From NCBI GenBank assembly GCA_021018815.1, contig JAITYX010000006.1, positions 1,205,001 through 1,269,000 of the forward strand: 64,000 nucleotides of DNA, in the 5' to 3' direction. Source of the DNA: Talinum fruticosum. Taxonomy: Eukaryota; Streptophyta; Magnoliopsida; Caryophyllales; Talinaceae. The translations under genes and the position numbers were made by a program. Under the pieces are notes generated by a model, which was not told the DNA's origin, searched no databases, and saw only the letters and a program-made list of their open reading frames with translations. Positions 10,761 through 20,947 of the stretch are shown in pieces. How positions within the stretch are numbered: position 1 is the stretch's first letter; every line of letters starts with the position of its first letter.

Positions 10761-11557
10761 CTTCATAGAGTGGAATTTTTTTGTTCCGCTTTGTTTAGAT
10801 CTATCCCCGAAATGTCTTTATAGGACCATGCAAAGTCAGCTATGAATTCTATAATTGCTTCAATTCTTATGTATCTAGTGTTTTCCCAATTTTAACTTCT
10901 TGTGGTTGATCCGTTGATCCTAAATTTATTGTTATTGTTTTCTCTATTATTGGTGAGTAATTTTCATGATCTTCCATAGCTTTTATCAATTCTTGAGGGA
11001 TTTCTTGTTCATCATTAGAGGAAAAATAATTAAGAACAGGAGGAGGAAAAAAGTAGTAAGCGGAAATATTTATCTTATTGAATGAAGAAATAAGTACATC
11101 GGACTTAGAAAACGGAAATTGCAAAATTAGAAGATGAATTAACACAATCGAAATACAACATCCCTAGTGCTAGACTCGAAATAGATTGCTCTCCTCAAAT
11201 GACAGCGAATTCTTGGCATTCCTCAACATCAATGGATGTGATATGCTTGGACCCTTCAGTGTCAACGTTAGTGATGAACTTAGACTGGTCGAATTTTGAG
11301 CGCGACATAGCTTGGGATAGTACCGAAACCGAATTCCCCTCTAGGTTTTTCGCCCATCCTAATAACGGATCAAAGATGTTGCTCTTAGCCGATTGTCCCG
11401 TCTTGTGTGGGTTCCTTCTCGAGGAGGTAGGGTGCCTTCTTTTCGTCATGTAACAGCTTGCTAAAGACTTATAAACCAGGTACTAGGATACCCTTCTCTT
11501 TTATGTAATAATGCTTAGGAAAACCATAGTAGGGAAATCATCCCCTTCTTTTATAAA
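10761..11557 (-). pseudogene. Tat polyprotein linker between protease and RT (unit 1)
   Basis: Two minus-strand frames, 10867-11145 and 11195-11449, hold the linker. The first includes EIPQELIKAMEDHENYS and EKTITINLGSTDQPQEVKIG, a phrase I associate with Tat/Ogre polyproteins just before RT. The second (MTKRRHPTSSRRNPHKTGQ...) has no motif I recognise but lies where the variable part of this linker is expected. The first frame ends at LDT, directly before the RT coding region, so it reads into pol once the stops are ignored. Confidence 0.6.
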
Positions 11558-12184
11558 TTACTCATTTAGAGCACGAGGATGGGCTTTGATAGAGCGAACC
11601 GTGAGTGGTGCGACCCTCCTGGTTTGTGTCACCCACTTATCTTTGGCTATTTCGTTAGCAATTAGATGATAGCCTTGTCCAAACTTATAGTTATTGGTGT
11701 GCTTAACGGGTGGAAAGATTGGGTGGTATGCCCTTTTACGTATAGCTAAGCCAGGAAAATATCCGTTTTTCCTTAGCATTGAATGGATACTAGGGTTGAC
11801 ATAAGGATTGAAGTTAAAAGGTGCTTCATCCTTTTCTATAGCAGGGATGGTCTCGAATTCATAAAATTCCTCATCATTAGCATCGTGCTCAACTTCAACA
11901 ACATACTCTTTAGAGGTGATAGTGACACAGAGGTTATCTCCCTTGACGGTTACTACTTGACCCTTAGTAATCATTTTGACTTTCCGGTGCAATGTAGAGG
12001 GCACTTGCCTGATGGTCATGTAACCAAGGGCGTCCTAAAAGGAGATTGAAAGTGGCTGGAATGTCTAGGACTTGGAAGTTAATATTTTTCACTACTAGTC
12101 CGACATTGATCGGAAGAGTCGTTGTTTCTAAAATTGTTCTTTTAGAATTATCATAGGCTCGAAGATGAACAATTTGTTTAGAGA
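11558..12184 (-). pseudogene. Tat polyprotein, post-protease segment (unit 1)
   Basis: The frame 11558-12019 (153 codons, the longest intact one in this unit) contains VPSTLHRKVKMI, a form of the VPSxLHQKxKFI phrase found after the protease in Tat/Ogre elements, then MLRKNGYFPGLAI, a glycine-rich G-patch-like stretch. Upstream (12020-12184) comes DIPATFNLLLGRPWL-like sequence, which joins the protease. A hAT-like element interrupts the frame at 12193. Confidence 0.65.
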
Positions 12185-12192
12185 ATTGTTGC

Positions 12193-13051
12193 TAGGGGTG
12201 AGCACAGCTAATGGGTACCCCGGAACCGAACTAGAACCAGTCAAACGGGTAAGGTTTCCGAAACTAGAACCAGGTTAAATGGTTCTAGGTAAGGTTCCTA
12301 AAATTTAGGAACTTCGTCAAACAAGTTACGGTTCTAGTTCCAAAAGTCAAACCCTGGAACCGAAACTTGGAACTGTTTAGATAGGTTTAGGTTATGAGAA
12401 CCCGGAACCCGGAACCACGGCTACCCGAAATCATTAATAATGTTTTCGGTATTTTTAGTTTTCAGTTTGTAAATATGAGGCCCATGTAATTTCGGGTTCA
12501 ATTTTTAATGTGAGGCTAAATTAATTAGAACCTCTAATACTCGATATTTACTATCTCCTCCCCCATTTCTCTATTGTTGTTGCCTGGTCTTCTCCTCGCC
12601 TCCCTTTTGCCTTCTAAGTGATGATGTTTGCTATTGAGGTGATGATGCTCACTGGCATTTTAGTTTTTGCTTAGATTCCTTTTTTAAATTCCGTATGTGA
12701 TGGTGCTCAACTGAATTTTTTTATTTAGACTCAAATTTTCTTGATAATAATCTGTTGTCTGTTGTAGTGTTTCAATGAAGTTTAAACTCCATGTTTATGA
12801 TTTTTATTTTTTAATTTAGACTCATTTTTTCATAATTAACCAATTTGTGGTGTTTGTGATATTTACTTTTTAAATGTAATGATAAGTAGAAAATGATTGA
12901 GGTGAGTTATTATCTCGTAAATTTTAAGGCCTTAAATTTTTTTAAATAAGAATAATGGTATGTATAGGTTATCCTAAAACCGGAACCGAAAGCCAACCCC
13001 GTGGTTCAGGTTCCTAATTTTGGGATAGAGTACCGGAACCACTCACCCCTA
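12193..13051. mobile_element. hAT-like non-autonomous element 1
   Basis: The 859-bp insert has terminal inverted repeats, TAGGGGTGAGCA at the left and the reverse of TAGGGGTGAGTG at the right. It is flanked by 8-bp near-duplicates, ATTGTTGC (12185-12192) and GTTGTTGC (13052-13059), which is the duplication length of hAT transposons. Removing it rejoins the Tat protease region. Subterminal sequence is rich in short GGAACC/GGTTCC units in both directions. There is no transposase frame, so it would need enzymes from elsewhere. Confidence 0.75.
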
Positions 13052-13059
13052 GTTGTTGC

Positions 13060-13600
13060 TCTCTAATGCCTAACCTTTTGGCAGTTCTCCAAGTACAAAC
13101 ATTTACAGACATATCCATTGTCTACTAAGGTTAGAGGGATAAACTTGTTGATGCAAGTTACGATTAAATAAAGGGTATTGTTGTGTGCAATGCCTTCTTC
13201 AAGTAGGTCCTTCTTGTCAAATGTGATGGTTCCATCCCCATTATTGACCAATCCTACCACCTCCTCGGGCATAGTTTCAGGAGAGACCTTAATCTTACTA
13301 AGTGCGTCTATTAAGGCTTGCCTATGCTTTCGGGATTCATATATAAGTTGTGAGATGGAAATATCAACTTTGAGTTTTTGAAGTTGATGTACGATTGGGT
13401 CTTCTTCTTTAGCAACTTCTTTTTCTTTTGGGGCCTCTTAAGTTTGTTGTGGACCAATTGGTGTATTATGTCTTCCGGACTTGGTAAGGAACTGGATTTC
13501 GAGCTCTTTGGTTTTCCCCAAAATTCATCTTCTTCTAAGGGTGGTGTGCCCTAGAAGTTCTCATCACTTGTCATTTTTAGTCTCGTACACATCTTATTCG
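13060..13600 (-). pseudogene. Tat protease and end of Gag (unit 1)
   Basis: The frame 13063-13272 encodes INKFIPLTLVDNGYV, in which DNG stands where retroviral-type proteases carry D-S/T-G. The text before it (NNGDGTITFDKKDLLEEGIAHNNTLYL) and the sequence from 13273 to 13450 (KVDISISQLIYESRKHRQALIDAL) match the segment that precedes the protease in Tat/Ogre elements. The frame is open across 13063-13430 except for a TGA-type break near 13438. Whether DNG would be active is unknown. Confidence 0.65.
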
Positions 13601-14566
13601 TCACTTACCCACAATCCATGAACTTTTGATTCTAGGGAAGGTAAGCAAACAAGTGGTTTGGACTCGCTGATGTCTTGAATGAAGACAGATGGATCCCAAT
13701 GACCTGGAATGGGTTCGAAAAGATGGCTAAAGTACCACTTAATGGGTTCTTGTTATTATTGGGTTTCTAAGCGGCCTTAGGAAGAGGAAGTTGACCATTG
13801 TGGAACATACTCTCTAATTTCTTCTTAAATATCCAACACTGTTCCGTATCTGTCCTCGTGCACGATAGTATTTATAGAATTTTCCTGCATCCCAATTTTT
13901 TACTATTTTGCAGTTTCGGATTCTACTCTTACAGGTGGTACCTCAAATTTTCCTTTTGAAAATAAACAATCGAGGGCTTCGCGTAAGTAGTACCTATAGG
14001 AGTGTAGTTGTAAGAACCACGGTTCTTCGAGAGGGCCCCTAGCTTCCCTACGAATTGGCGATGGGATTTTTAAAATTCTTCTTTTTGGTTTTTAAAGATT
14101 AAAAGGATTTTCGGGTTTTGAAGATTGATTTTAGAAAGTGGGGATGAACCTCTTATTTAGATTTTCGAATTTTATAAATCGTGTTAAAATGAATTAAATC
14201 AGATTGAGTAGTGGTTTTATTAATTAGTTTATTTTATAAATTATTTTTAGAAATCCCAGGATATTATTTTTAACCGAAAATAAAGAAAACTAGGGTTTGC
14301 TTGAATTTGCCGTGAGGCTTCGAGGCCAAACCGATGTGAAAACACCGGTTTGGACCCAAGCCTCACTTGCCGACCACTCGGTGCTGGCTTTCATCAACAC
14401 CTTGTGTTCGGCGGCGCCGACTAGGGGCCACGGCCGAGGTGGTCAGCCTCGGCCTTTAGTGTGGTTGGCAGATCCAGAAAACTTAATCTATTTTTTTTTA
14501 TCATTCAATCCAAAAAGCCGAGAAGCAATTGGATAGAGTTAAATCGAAAATAGGAGTCGTTAGTCG
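13601..14566 (-). other. Degraded Gag and 5' leader of Tat unit 1
   Basis: No recognisable Gag core or zinc knuckle remains between the protease and the 5' LTR, so either Gag was deleted or it has decayed beyond reading. The right half (14030-14560) aligns with 241-751. A degraded primer-binding site (TAACGACTCC on the minus strand, 14553-14562) marks the end of the internal region. A plus-strand open frame at 14297-14536 has no counterpart in the other copy and is taken as chance. Confidence 0.45.
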
Positions 14567-16062
14567 ACTTTTAGGAATGAAAAAGTAACAAAAAATAAAA
14601 TAAATAAATGCTCTTTCAATCTCAGTATGGGAAAAATAAGTTAAGAACAGACTAAACAAGTAACTCCATCGGTCTAGAACCGAGAATTAGATTTGGGGGT
14701 GAGGGTACGAAACATATGGATAAACCCTTCCGTTCTACCCGTTAAACGACGAACATATTAAACACAAGCATGCAACATGTGATACGGAATTAAAAGCAAC
14801 CAAAACATGATAATGAAAGTGGTGAAGGTAGATATGAAAAGCGATAAAGAAAAGTAAAATTGAAAAGAAAAAAGAAAGAAAAGAAAAGAAAAGAAAGCGA
14901 GAAATGAAAAAGATTACATCGGGAGGGCATGAATTAAAAAGAGATACAACTTTTCTCCACAATACGGAAAGCAATAAATCAGAAAAATAAATAACCGTCA
15001 TGAAGGCCAAATTGGTGCCCTCGGGTTTTCACACCTGCTAATCTGGATCTTGGATCCGGATCCGTTAATGCGACGATGGTGATTTGAGAAGGCTTTATTG
15101 TGAGCTTTTGTGGTGGTGGATAAAGTTGCATGCAATTAATGGAGGATGAGGGTTCAAGTGTAGGAAGTAGGGTAAAGATTAGGAATAGGTTGAAAAGAGA
15201 CGAAGAGATCGGAATACAAAAAGTAGTATTCAATAGCTCTTAGTCAGGTTTCAACAACGTAACGCCTAGGAAAAGTTGTTTGATTACTTTTTGGCAGTGT
15301 TACACATACGAAAAGTCGTATTGAAATGAGAGCCTAAGCTCTCTATTTATAGGGAGAAGCTAATTCACAAAATGACCTAGGGTTAAAGTTCAATAAGCCG
15401 TCTAAAGTAGGTAAGAACCGACCGTAAAATCACAAAACCGAGCTAAAAAATGAAGGGATAGAACCGCATAGAACAGGATCTTGTGGTTGGCGATGTCGGC
15501 TATACGAGTGTCGTTTTTGGGTTTTCCAGCTCCTTCCATGCTCGCAACGGGGATTATCAAGTAAAACGCAGCATTTTGAGTGAAATAATACCCGGTAGCG
15601 GTGCCGAACACGACGTCTTTTTAAGGGGAAAGGCTCCGTGTCTAGGGCGGACTGTCTTGGAGAAAAAAATCGCATTATGATGCTTTTGATCATGAAGCGC
15701 GGCGTCGTACACGATGTTGTTTTGATGTCTTCAGCTCCGTGTCCGGTTTGGACGTTGGTGATGAAAACGCAACGTTTTGAGCTTGAAATTTCCCTATACA
15801 CGGTGCTCGGACTTTCGTTGACTTTATAGGTTTGACCTGGGCTTAGACGGTCGGAAAGAAAAGGGATTTTTGGATCGACCCAAGGCAAAAAGGCTATTTA
15901 TTTGGTGCTGAAGGCTTCTTTGTGGTTTATCGGCTTCGTCGCGCCAATCAAATATTGTCCATAATTCAAATCCTCAAACAGGACTCGGGATCTCGTCGTT
16001 GGGCCCACAATATAAATTGCGAAAATAAAAGAGATAAGGACGACATGTTTTAGGTGTCTACG
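14567..16062 (-). mobile_element. Tat-type LTR 2, shared between units 1 and 2
   Basis: This is the second copy of the LTR seen at 759-2127, about 1.5 kb. The internal end of unit 1 lies on its left and the post-LTR internal sequence of unit 2 lies on its right, starting at 16063 with the same AGTCCGAAAG-type sequence as 2149. It is thus the 5' LTR of unit 1 and the 3' LTR of unit 2 at once. Read on the minus strand it starts CGTAGACACC. The purine tract that flanks LTR 1 is missing here, about 20 bases having been lost. Confidence 0.65.
15343..15351 (-). promoter_or_regulatory. TATA box of Tat LTR 2
   Basis: TATAAATAG on the minus strand in the same context as the box at 1521-1529 (followed by AGAGCTTAGG). 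Both copies of the LTR keep it, in line with a core promoter. Confidence 0.55.
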
Positions 16063-16546
16063 ATCCGAAAGTCGAAGGATCAAAATAGACATTAAAGGAT
16101 ACTTATCTCGCTTTTGTGCATTGTTTCGAGCGTTGATTGTTGTGTTGTGTCGAGAATTGGTTACTCGTCGAACTTGAACCCCGAGACGAAGCTAGACTTG
16201 ATCGCGATGCATTTGTTTTGAAGTCCGGTAAGAGAATCCCGAGCTTGGCTTGATCGGACCCTAAAGCCCGGTGAGCTTGTATACTGAAACTTCGATCGTC
16301 TTTTGATCCGAAGCTTGGCCTCGATAATCTGCTGTACTAACATGCTTGTTAGTGGATAATCATATTGAAGAAATTTTAGTATTTTACTTGAATAATTCTA
16401 TAAAAACAAATTGAAAACCCGACCTACAAAAGCCGATATGATGGGTCTAAAAGCTTCCATTTGCATGCACATGATGCATAAGAAGCCACTTGCCATGCCC
16501 GATGGGACTCCTCTTGCTTTTTTTCACTTTTGTCTTGTGTGTGTAG
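16063..16546 (+). other. Leader of antisense gene 1 in Tat unit 2, with a deletion
   Basis: This matches 2149-2540 of unit 1 and then jumps to the sequence found at about 4060 there, near a TTTGTCTT/GGTCTTGTG stretch. About 1.5 kb is therefore absent in unit 2, covering the TATA box, exons 1-2 and the N-terminal part of the plant mobile domain. Confidence 0.55.
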
Positions 16547-17751
16547 GCCAATTTCCATATGTGGGCCCAACTTCAACTCCCTCCAAGTATAGTCGTTGAA
16601 CGCGAGTTGAGCGAGCAGAGGATCTTATTTGAGGGTCCTTTCGTATTTTGCTCGGTACCTTGCCGACGGAGTTATGCCTCAAATCCGTGACAATACATAG
16701 CCTCCGTTCATTCCTTACGATCCACCTCGGACTATGTTCTACTTCCACTTCCTTTCTTAACAGGAGCGAGGAGGAAGCAACCATCGGGTATCCTTATACC
16801 GAGTTTCTAAATTTTTATACATTCTATGCAGATCATTTCGGACGGATTATGATTTGATTGGTAAGCCTCCGGTTTCATCCCTTTCTCCTTTTTTTATATA
16901 GTTGAATTTCTTTTATGGAAATTAACTTCATCTTTTGCAGCTTCTTCCGGAGGATATCTACATTCCAAGTCTTGATATGGATGTTTCTCAACCCAGGGAA
17001 TCTCCTCGTTATATAAGAATTCCCGAACTTTCCAAAGAGCAAGTATGTAAGGCATCCCTTCCCTAAAAACTGGTAAGGGGTGAGAGTTTTATGCTCTTTA
17101 CTTGTAGTCGCATGCTAAAAGTTATTAACACCATTAAATCTTGTAGTATGATGGGGAGCAATCTCGGACCATGTCCGTCGATTCCAATCCGCCCTTAGGG
17201 GTATCCAAGACTTATTCCTAGGAAGACTTTCCAAACCTTTTGGGTGAGTCTTAGTTAGTGTAAATGCTAACTTTATTGAGCTTGTAGTAGATGTGCTAAT
17301 TGCTCCATTATTTTTGTAGACGTCGATCAAAAACGTCTTCATCGAGAGGCTTCCTTGGTGGCCCAGGGGCTCAAACGCATTCATTTGGCCAACAAGCACC
17401 CTTTGGTGGTACATCTAGAGCAGGTACTTCCCGACATTCTTCATGGCATGCGTATCATTGAAGCGCTTTTGAAACGGGGCCTAGTTCCTCCGAGCCTAGT
17501 TTTTCTAGTGCTCGGGCTTAGCTTTTTGAAGAGTGTATAGATAACTCCGCCTCTTCAAGCACTTAATCGACATGGGAACCCGATTGACTTCCACCAAATG
17601 CCTTATAGAGGGTATCTTCATGGAGCTTCTTAATCTTACGACCATAGGGCTAGCTCTTCGCATGGTGGTGGAGATGGTCGAGTTTTCTACATCTATCTTG
17701 GAGGACTTTAGGAATTATCTCTTTGATGATGCTTCCGATGATGAGGATTAG
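16547..17751 (+). pseudogene. Antisense accessory gene 1, 3' exons (Tat unit 2)
   Basis: Only the 3' half of the plant-mobile-domain-like gene is left. The first surviving exon starts after an AG at 16545-16546 (GQFPYVGPT) and ends before GTAAGC near 16861. The next starts after TGCAG with LLPEDIYIPSLDMDVSQ and ends at a GTGAGAG donor, and later exons match unit 1 with a shared donor TTTTGG/GTGAG. The gene ends in ILEDFRNYLFDDASDDED and TAG (17749-17751). Internal stops are present. The matching splice borders in two diverged copies are good evidence that the introns are real. Confidence 0.65.
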
Positions 17752-17830
17752 TCGATCTCTTATAGGGTGCTTTGTTGTTTAATGTTTAATATTTTGTAAA
17801 ACTTTTTGACTCTATGCAATGAGATGAATG

Positions 17831-18795
17831 TAGGGATGGCAGTGGGGTGGGAATCCCGAACCCGACGGGGCCCCGCCCGCAATGGGGATGGGGGAAAAAT
17901 CCCGATCCCTCATTCGGGGAAAAACCTCGTCCCTGTCCCCGTTTACTAAAATTACAAATTATATCCTTCTATTTAATAATTTTTTGTACACGAATTGAAG
18001 ATGTTATGGGTAATTTCCTTGCAAATAAAACCCTAGGTATATAAGGTTTATTTACCCAGCCAACCCTCTCCACCCCTACATTTTATCGCCATCCGGATCC
18101 AGTAGCTCTCCCTCAACCGAATCGGCTATCGCCTTCCTCTCGTCGGCAAGAGAGTCGACATTCTCGTTGCTTGAATCTCGCTCATCGGCGCCTACCGGTC
18201 TCTAGCCGTCGCTGCCACCCTCTCCCTCAACCGAACCTCGCACATGCCCGACCTTGCTCCGGCCTCGGATCTTGCTTAGTTGCTTCTCCCTCCTCCCAAT
18301 TGTTTCGTTTTCCTTTTGTTGATTTGTAAGATAATTTAATACTTGTGATTTCCAAAGTTTTCACACATGCCTTCCATTCTCTCTCATCCTCTATTCCTCA
18401 ACTACTCTAGCATGCTTGACTAACAACCCATCTAATCCACCTCATTGTTTAATTTCTTCTCTTTATTGTTGACATTTTGATTGGCTGAATCAACCAAGCT
18501 AATGGGGATGGTTTATCTTACTAAATCTAAAAAATTAATCCAAATTCGGTGATGTTTTTCCGGTGATGCACTCGGAATAAAACAAAAACAGGAAATAATG
18601 GTACTTTCCCATGGAAAAACAACGGGGAAAATCCCCGTTCGGGGCTAGCTAGGGAGCGGGGCCCGACGGGGTGGGGACAAGGGGACATTTTTCCCCCGCA
18701 GCAGGGAACGGGGTGGGGACTCGGGACGGAGGGCCGGACGGGGATAGGGACGGGGATATACCCCTCATCCCCAACCCGCCCCATTGTCATCCCTT
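17831..18795. mobile_element. hAT-like non-autonomous element 2
   Basis: The 965-bp insert is flanked by an exact 8-bp duplication, GATGAATG (17823-17830 and 18796-18803). Its ends are inverted repeats, TAGGGATGGCAGTGGGG and the reverse of AAGGGATGACAATGGGG. Unit 1 lacks it (empty site near 5342-5350). GC-rich subterminal blocks with repeated CGGGG/CCCCG runs extend over about 100 bp at each end. No transposase is encoded. The middle contains a CT-rich stretch (18060-18300) that may be captured sequence. Confidence 0.85.
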
Positions 18796-19142
18796 GATGA
18801 ATGCAAGGACTCAATTCTAAAAATGTTTTCTTTTATTAACATGATGAAAAAATTCTAAGGAAAATTACAAAGACAAATCGAAAAAAATTGCTCTAGCTCC
18901 CATTCCCCCAAAAGAAAATAAATAAAATGAAAATGGGAATCGGTAAGTGCATGGTCCGAAGTAAAGGGCTTGACCGAAAATGGGTCGAGGCGAAACGAAT
19001 AATAGCCCAAGGAGTGCTCGAGCCAAAAGAAAGAAAACGGATCGGCCATCCTGGAAGGCCTGGCTGGCGCCTGCCACGCAAGAAACCGAGACTCCATTGG
19101 TCGTCGGTGGTGTGGCGCAATAGGACTTTGATCCTGGAACTC

Positions 19143-19149
19143 TATAAAT
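19143..19149 (+). promoter_or_regulatory. TATA box of antisense gene 2 (Tat unit 2)
   Basis: TATAAAT, 122 bp upstream of the ATG at 19265. It corresponds to the box at 5682-5690 in unit 1. Confidence 0.5.
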
Positions 19150-19308
19150 TGGACCCTTGCTAGATACCGAAAATTATGCCTTCGAACCTTCTTCCGTAAT
19201 TCCCTTAGGAAAACAAATCTTGAAAGAACTTCTTAGTGCCTTCTACTCCCTTCTATTTTCAAAGATGAATGTCATGACTGAGTTATCCCATTGGATGCAT
19301 GAGATAAT

Positions 19309-20947
19309 TGACAGGCCGCAAGCGCACGGTGTTTAAATTGTAGCTAGTCAGGTCGATCCCACAAGGACTCGATCTAGCAATGCACTAAACTAGCCCTCTA
19401 CTCAATTGCTAAGCAAATCAGATTTTTAAAGTTGGTTCTTTCTAAACTAATTCTAACTATTAAAATTAAGAAAATTAATATAGACTTAAATCAATGGGTA
19501 AAAATATATAGGGATTTGCTTTCCTAACATTGGGTTTGATTATTTAAACATAATTTGTGCAATCATTCATTCAAATAAATCAAGGATCGATAATCACAAA
19601 ATTCTACCGCTCTTTCGATACTTAATAGAATTGCTCTAATTAACCTATCAAACAACTTTCATATGCCTTCAAAGTTAATCAAAGTTAAAGATTTCAAATT
19701 ATCAAGGTGATCCCCTAATTTACTATTCTTTTTCAAATTTCATAAACTATGTAGAATGGTTGGTTGTCGGATTATTCTATTTCACTTTTCAAGTACATGA
19801 TAGATTAATCTTTAATTACAAGCATCCTAGGCCTTCAAAACACTCATGAACATGATAAACACAACCTTCTATTGAATCAAAATTAGAATTCAAGCACAAA
19901 TCATAGAAAACTAATCAAACTTCATTGTTTCGGATTACAAATCCTTAGAAAAACTAAACTACTCACACATGTTTATTGAAAGCTTCACTAAAATCCAATA
20001 CATTGAAATCAAACCTCAAACAACAAGAAATGAATAAGTAGATGATAGGCTTGAAGTGCTCCACTTGAATCTCTCGGCTTCAAATGGAACCCCGCAATCG
20101 CTTCAATCTTCTTCTTCCATCTTCAAAGTTTTTGGTTTGATGTGAAGAAATGGAGGAAGGGAAAATGGAGGATGAACTATGGAGGATTCTGAACTGGCTG
20201 GCTGTAGGAATGGCCGAAAATAAGCTTAAATAAGTCATTAAGAAGCAATCAAGAGCCGAAACCGTCAAAATCGAAGCGTCTCGGCATATTTTACCTCCAA
20301 CACGGGCCGTGTCCTCCGACACGGGGCTGACCGTGTTGGCTGCTGGCACATCAAAACTGGACGGAAACACTGAAAACGGGTCGTATCCACTGAAACGGGC
20401 TGCCCGTGTTTGATGCAAAGGCTCGACCTCCAACACGGGTCGTTTCCTCCGAAACGGGCTGCCCGTGTTGGTTGTTCGGAAAACATGCGTCAAATTGATT
20501 CAGTCATAACTTCTTCGTCCGATGTCCAAATGATGCGATTCTTGATTTTCTCGGAAAGCTCATTAAGTCTAGTTTCTAATTCTTTCATCATTATGCTTGC
20601 TTCATAAGTGTGGGAAAAAATATAATTCAAAGAGTAAAGAAGTGTCCGTCACCGCACCCTTCTTACTTTCCAACTCATATCTTTTCCGTTCCTCAACGTA
20701 ATTCAGCTATAATATGTCATTGGAAAGCTCTTTCAATAAGGACGTTAGAAACATAGACTCAAAATAGCGTTGCACCAAAAATATGACAAAATCAGGTCCA
20801 AATCATTAGGAAACTGCAGAAATCGACAAAAACGCAAAACCCAAGTGAAAAGCATAAATGGGGCATAAAGTACATAAATATGAATATAAATCCCCAAAAA
20901 TGACAAGCAACCTCCTTTGAAATCTAACGCAAAAATGGCACTTATCA
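19309..20947 (-). mobile_element. Solo LTR of an unassigned LTR retrotransposon
   Basis: The 1639-bp insert begins TGACAGGCCGC and ends GGCACTTATCA, so on either strand it runs TG...CA. It is flanked by an exact 5-bp duplication ATAAT (19304-19308 and 20948-20952). The reverse strand starts TGATAAGTGCC, a start I have seen for plant LTRs, which is why I give minus. No gag or pol is present, so it is a solo LTR left by recombination between LTRs, or a short non-autonomous element. It contains three inverted-repeat units at 20297-20471. Confidence 0.75.
20297..20471. repeat. Three inverted-repeat units inside the solo LTR
   Basis: Units at 20297-20339, 20367-20411 and 20430-20471 each read roughly CCAACACGGG, a CGT-rich middle, then CCCGTGTTGG. 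Each also has an inner inverted pair (CGTTTCC/GAAACGGG). Each could fold as a hairpin. Unit 3 is the most regular and unit 2 the most decayed. Confidence 0.6.

Noticed and set aside
14735..15233. Hydrophobic minus-strand open frames in Tat LTR 2
   Set aside because: Composition is T/A-rich on that strand and LTR 1 has no matching frame.
15430..15888. 152-codon minus-strand open frame in Tat LTR 2
   Set aside because: It lies in the upstream part of the LTR, has no counterpart in LTR 1 (1558-2110) and no recognisable motif.
20080..20493. 137-codon minus-strand frame in the solo LTR
   Set aside because: The frame runs through inverted-repeat units and has no motif. An LTR is the simpler explanation.
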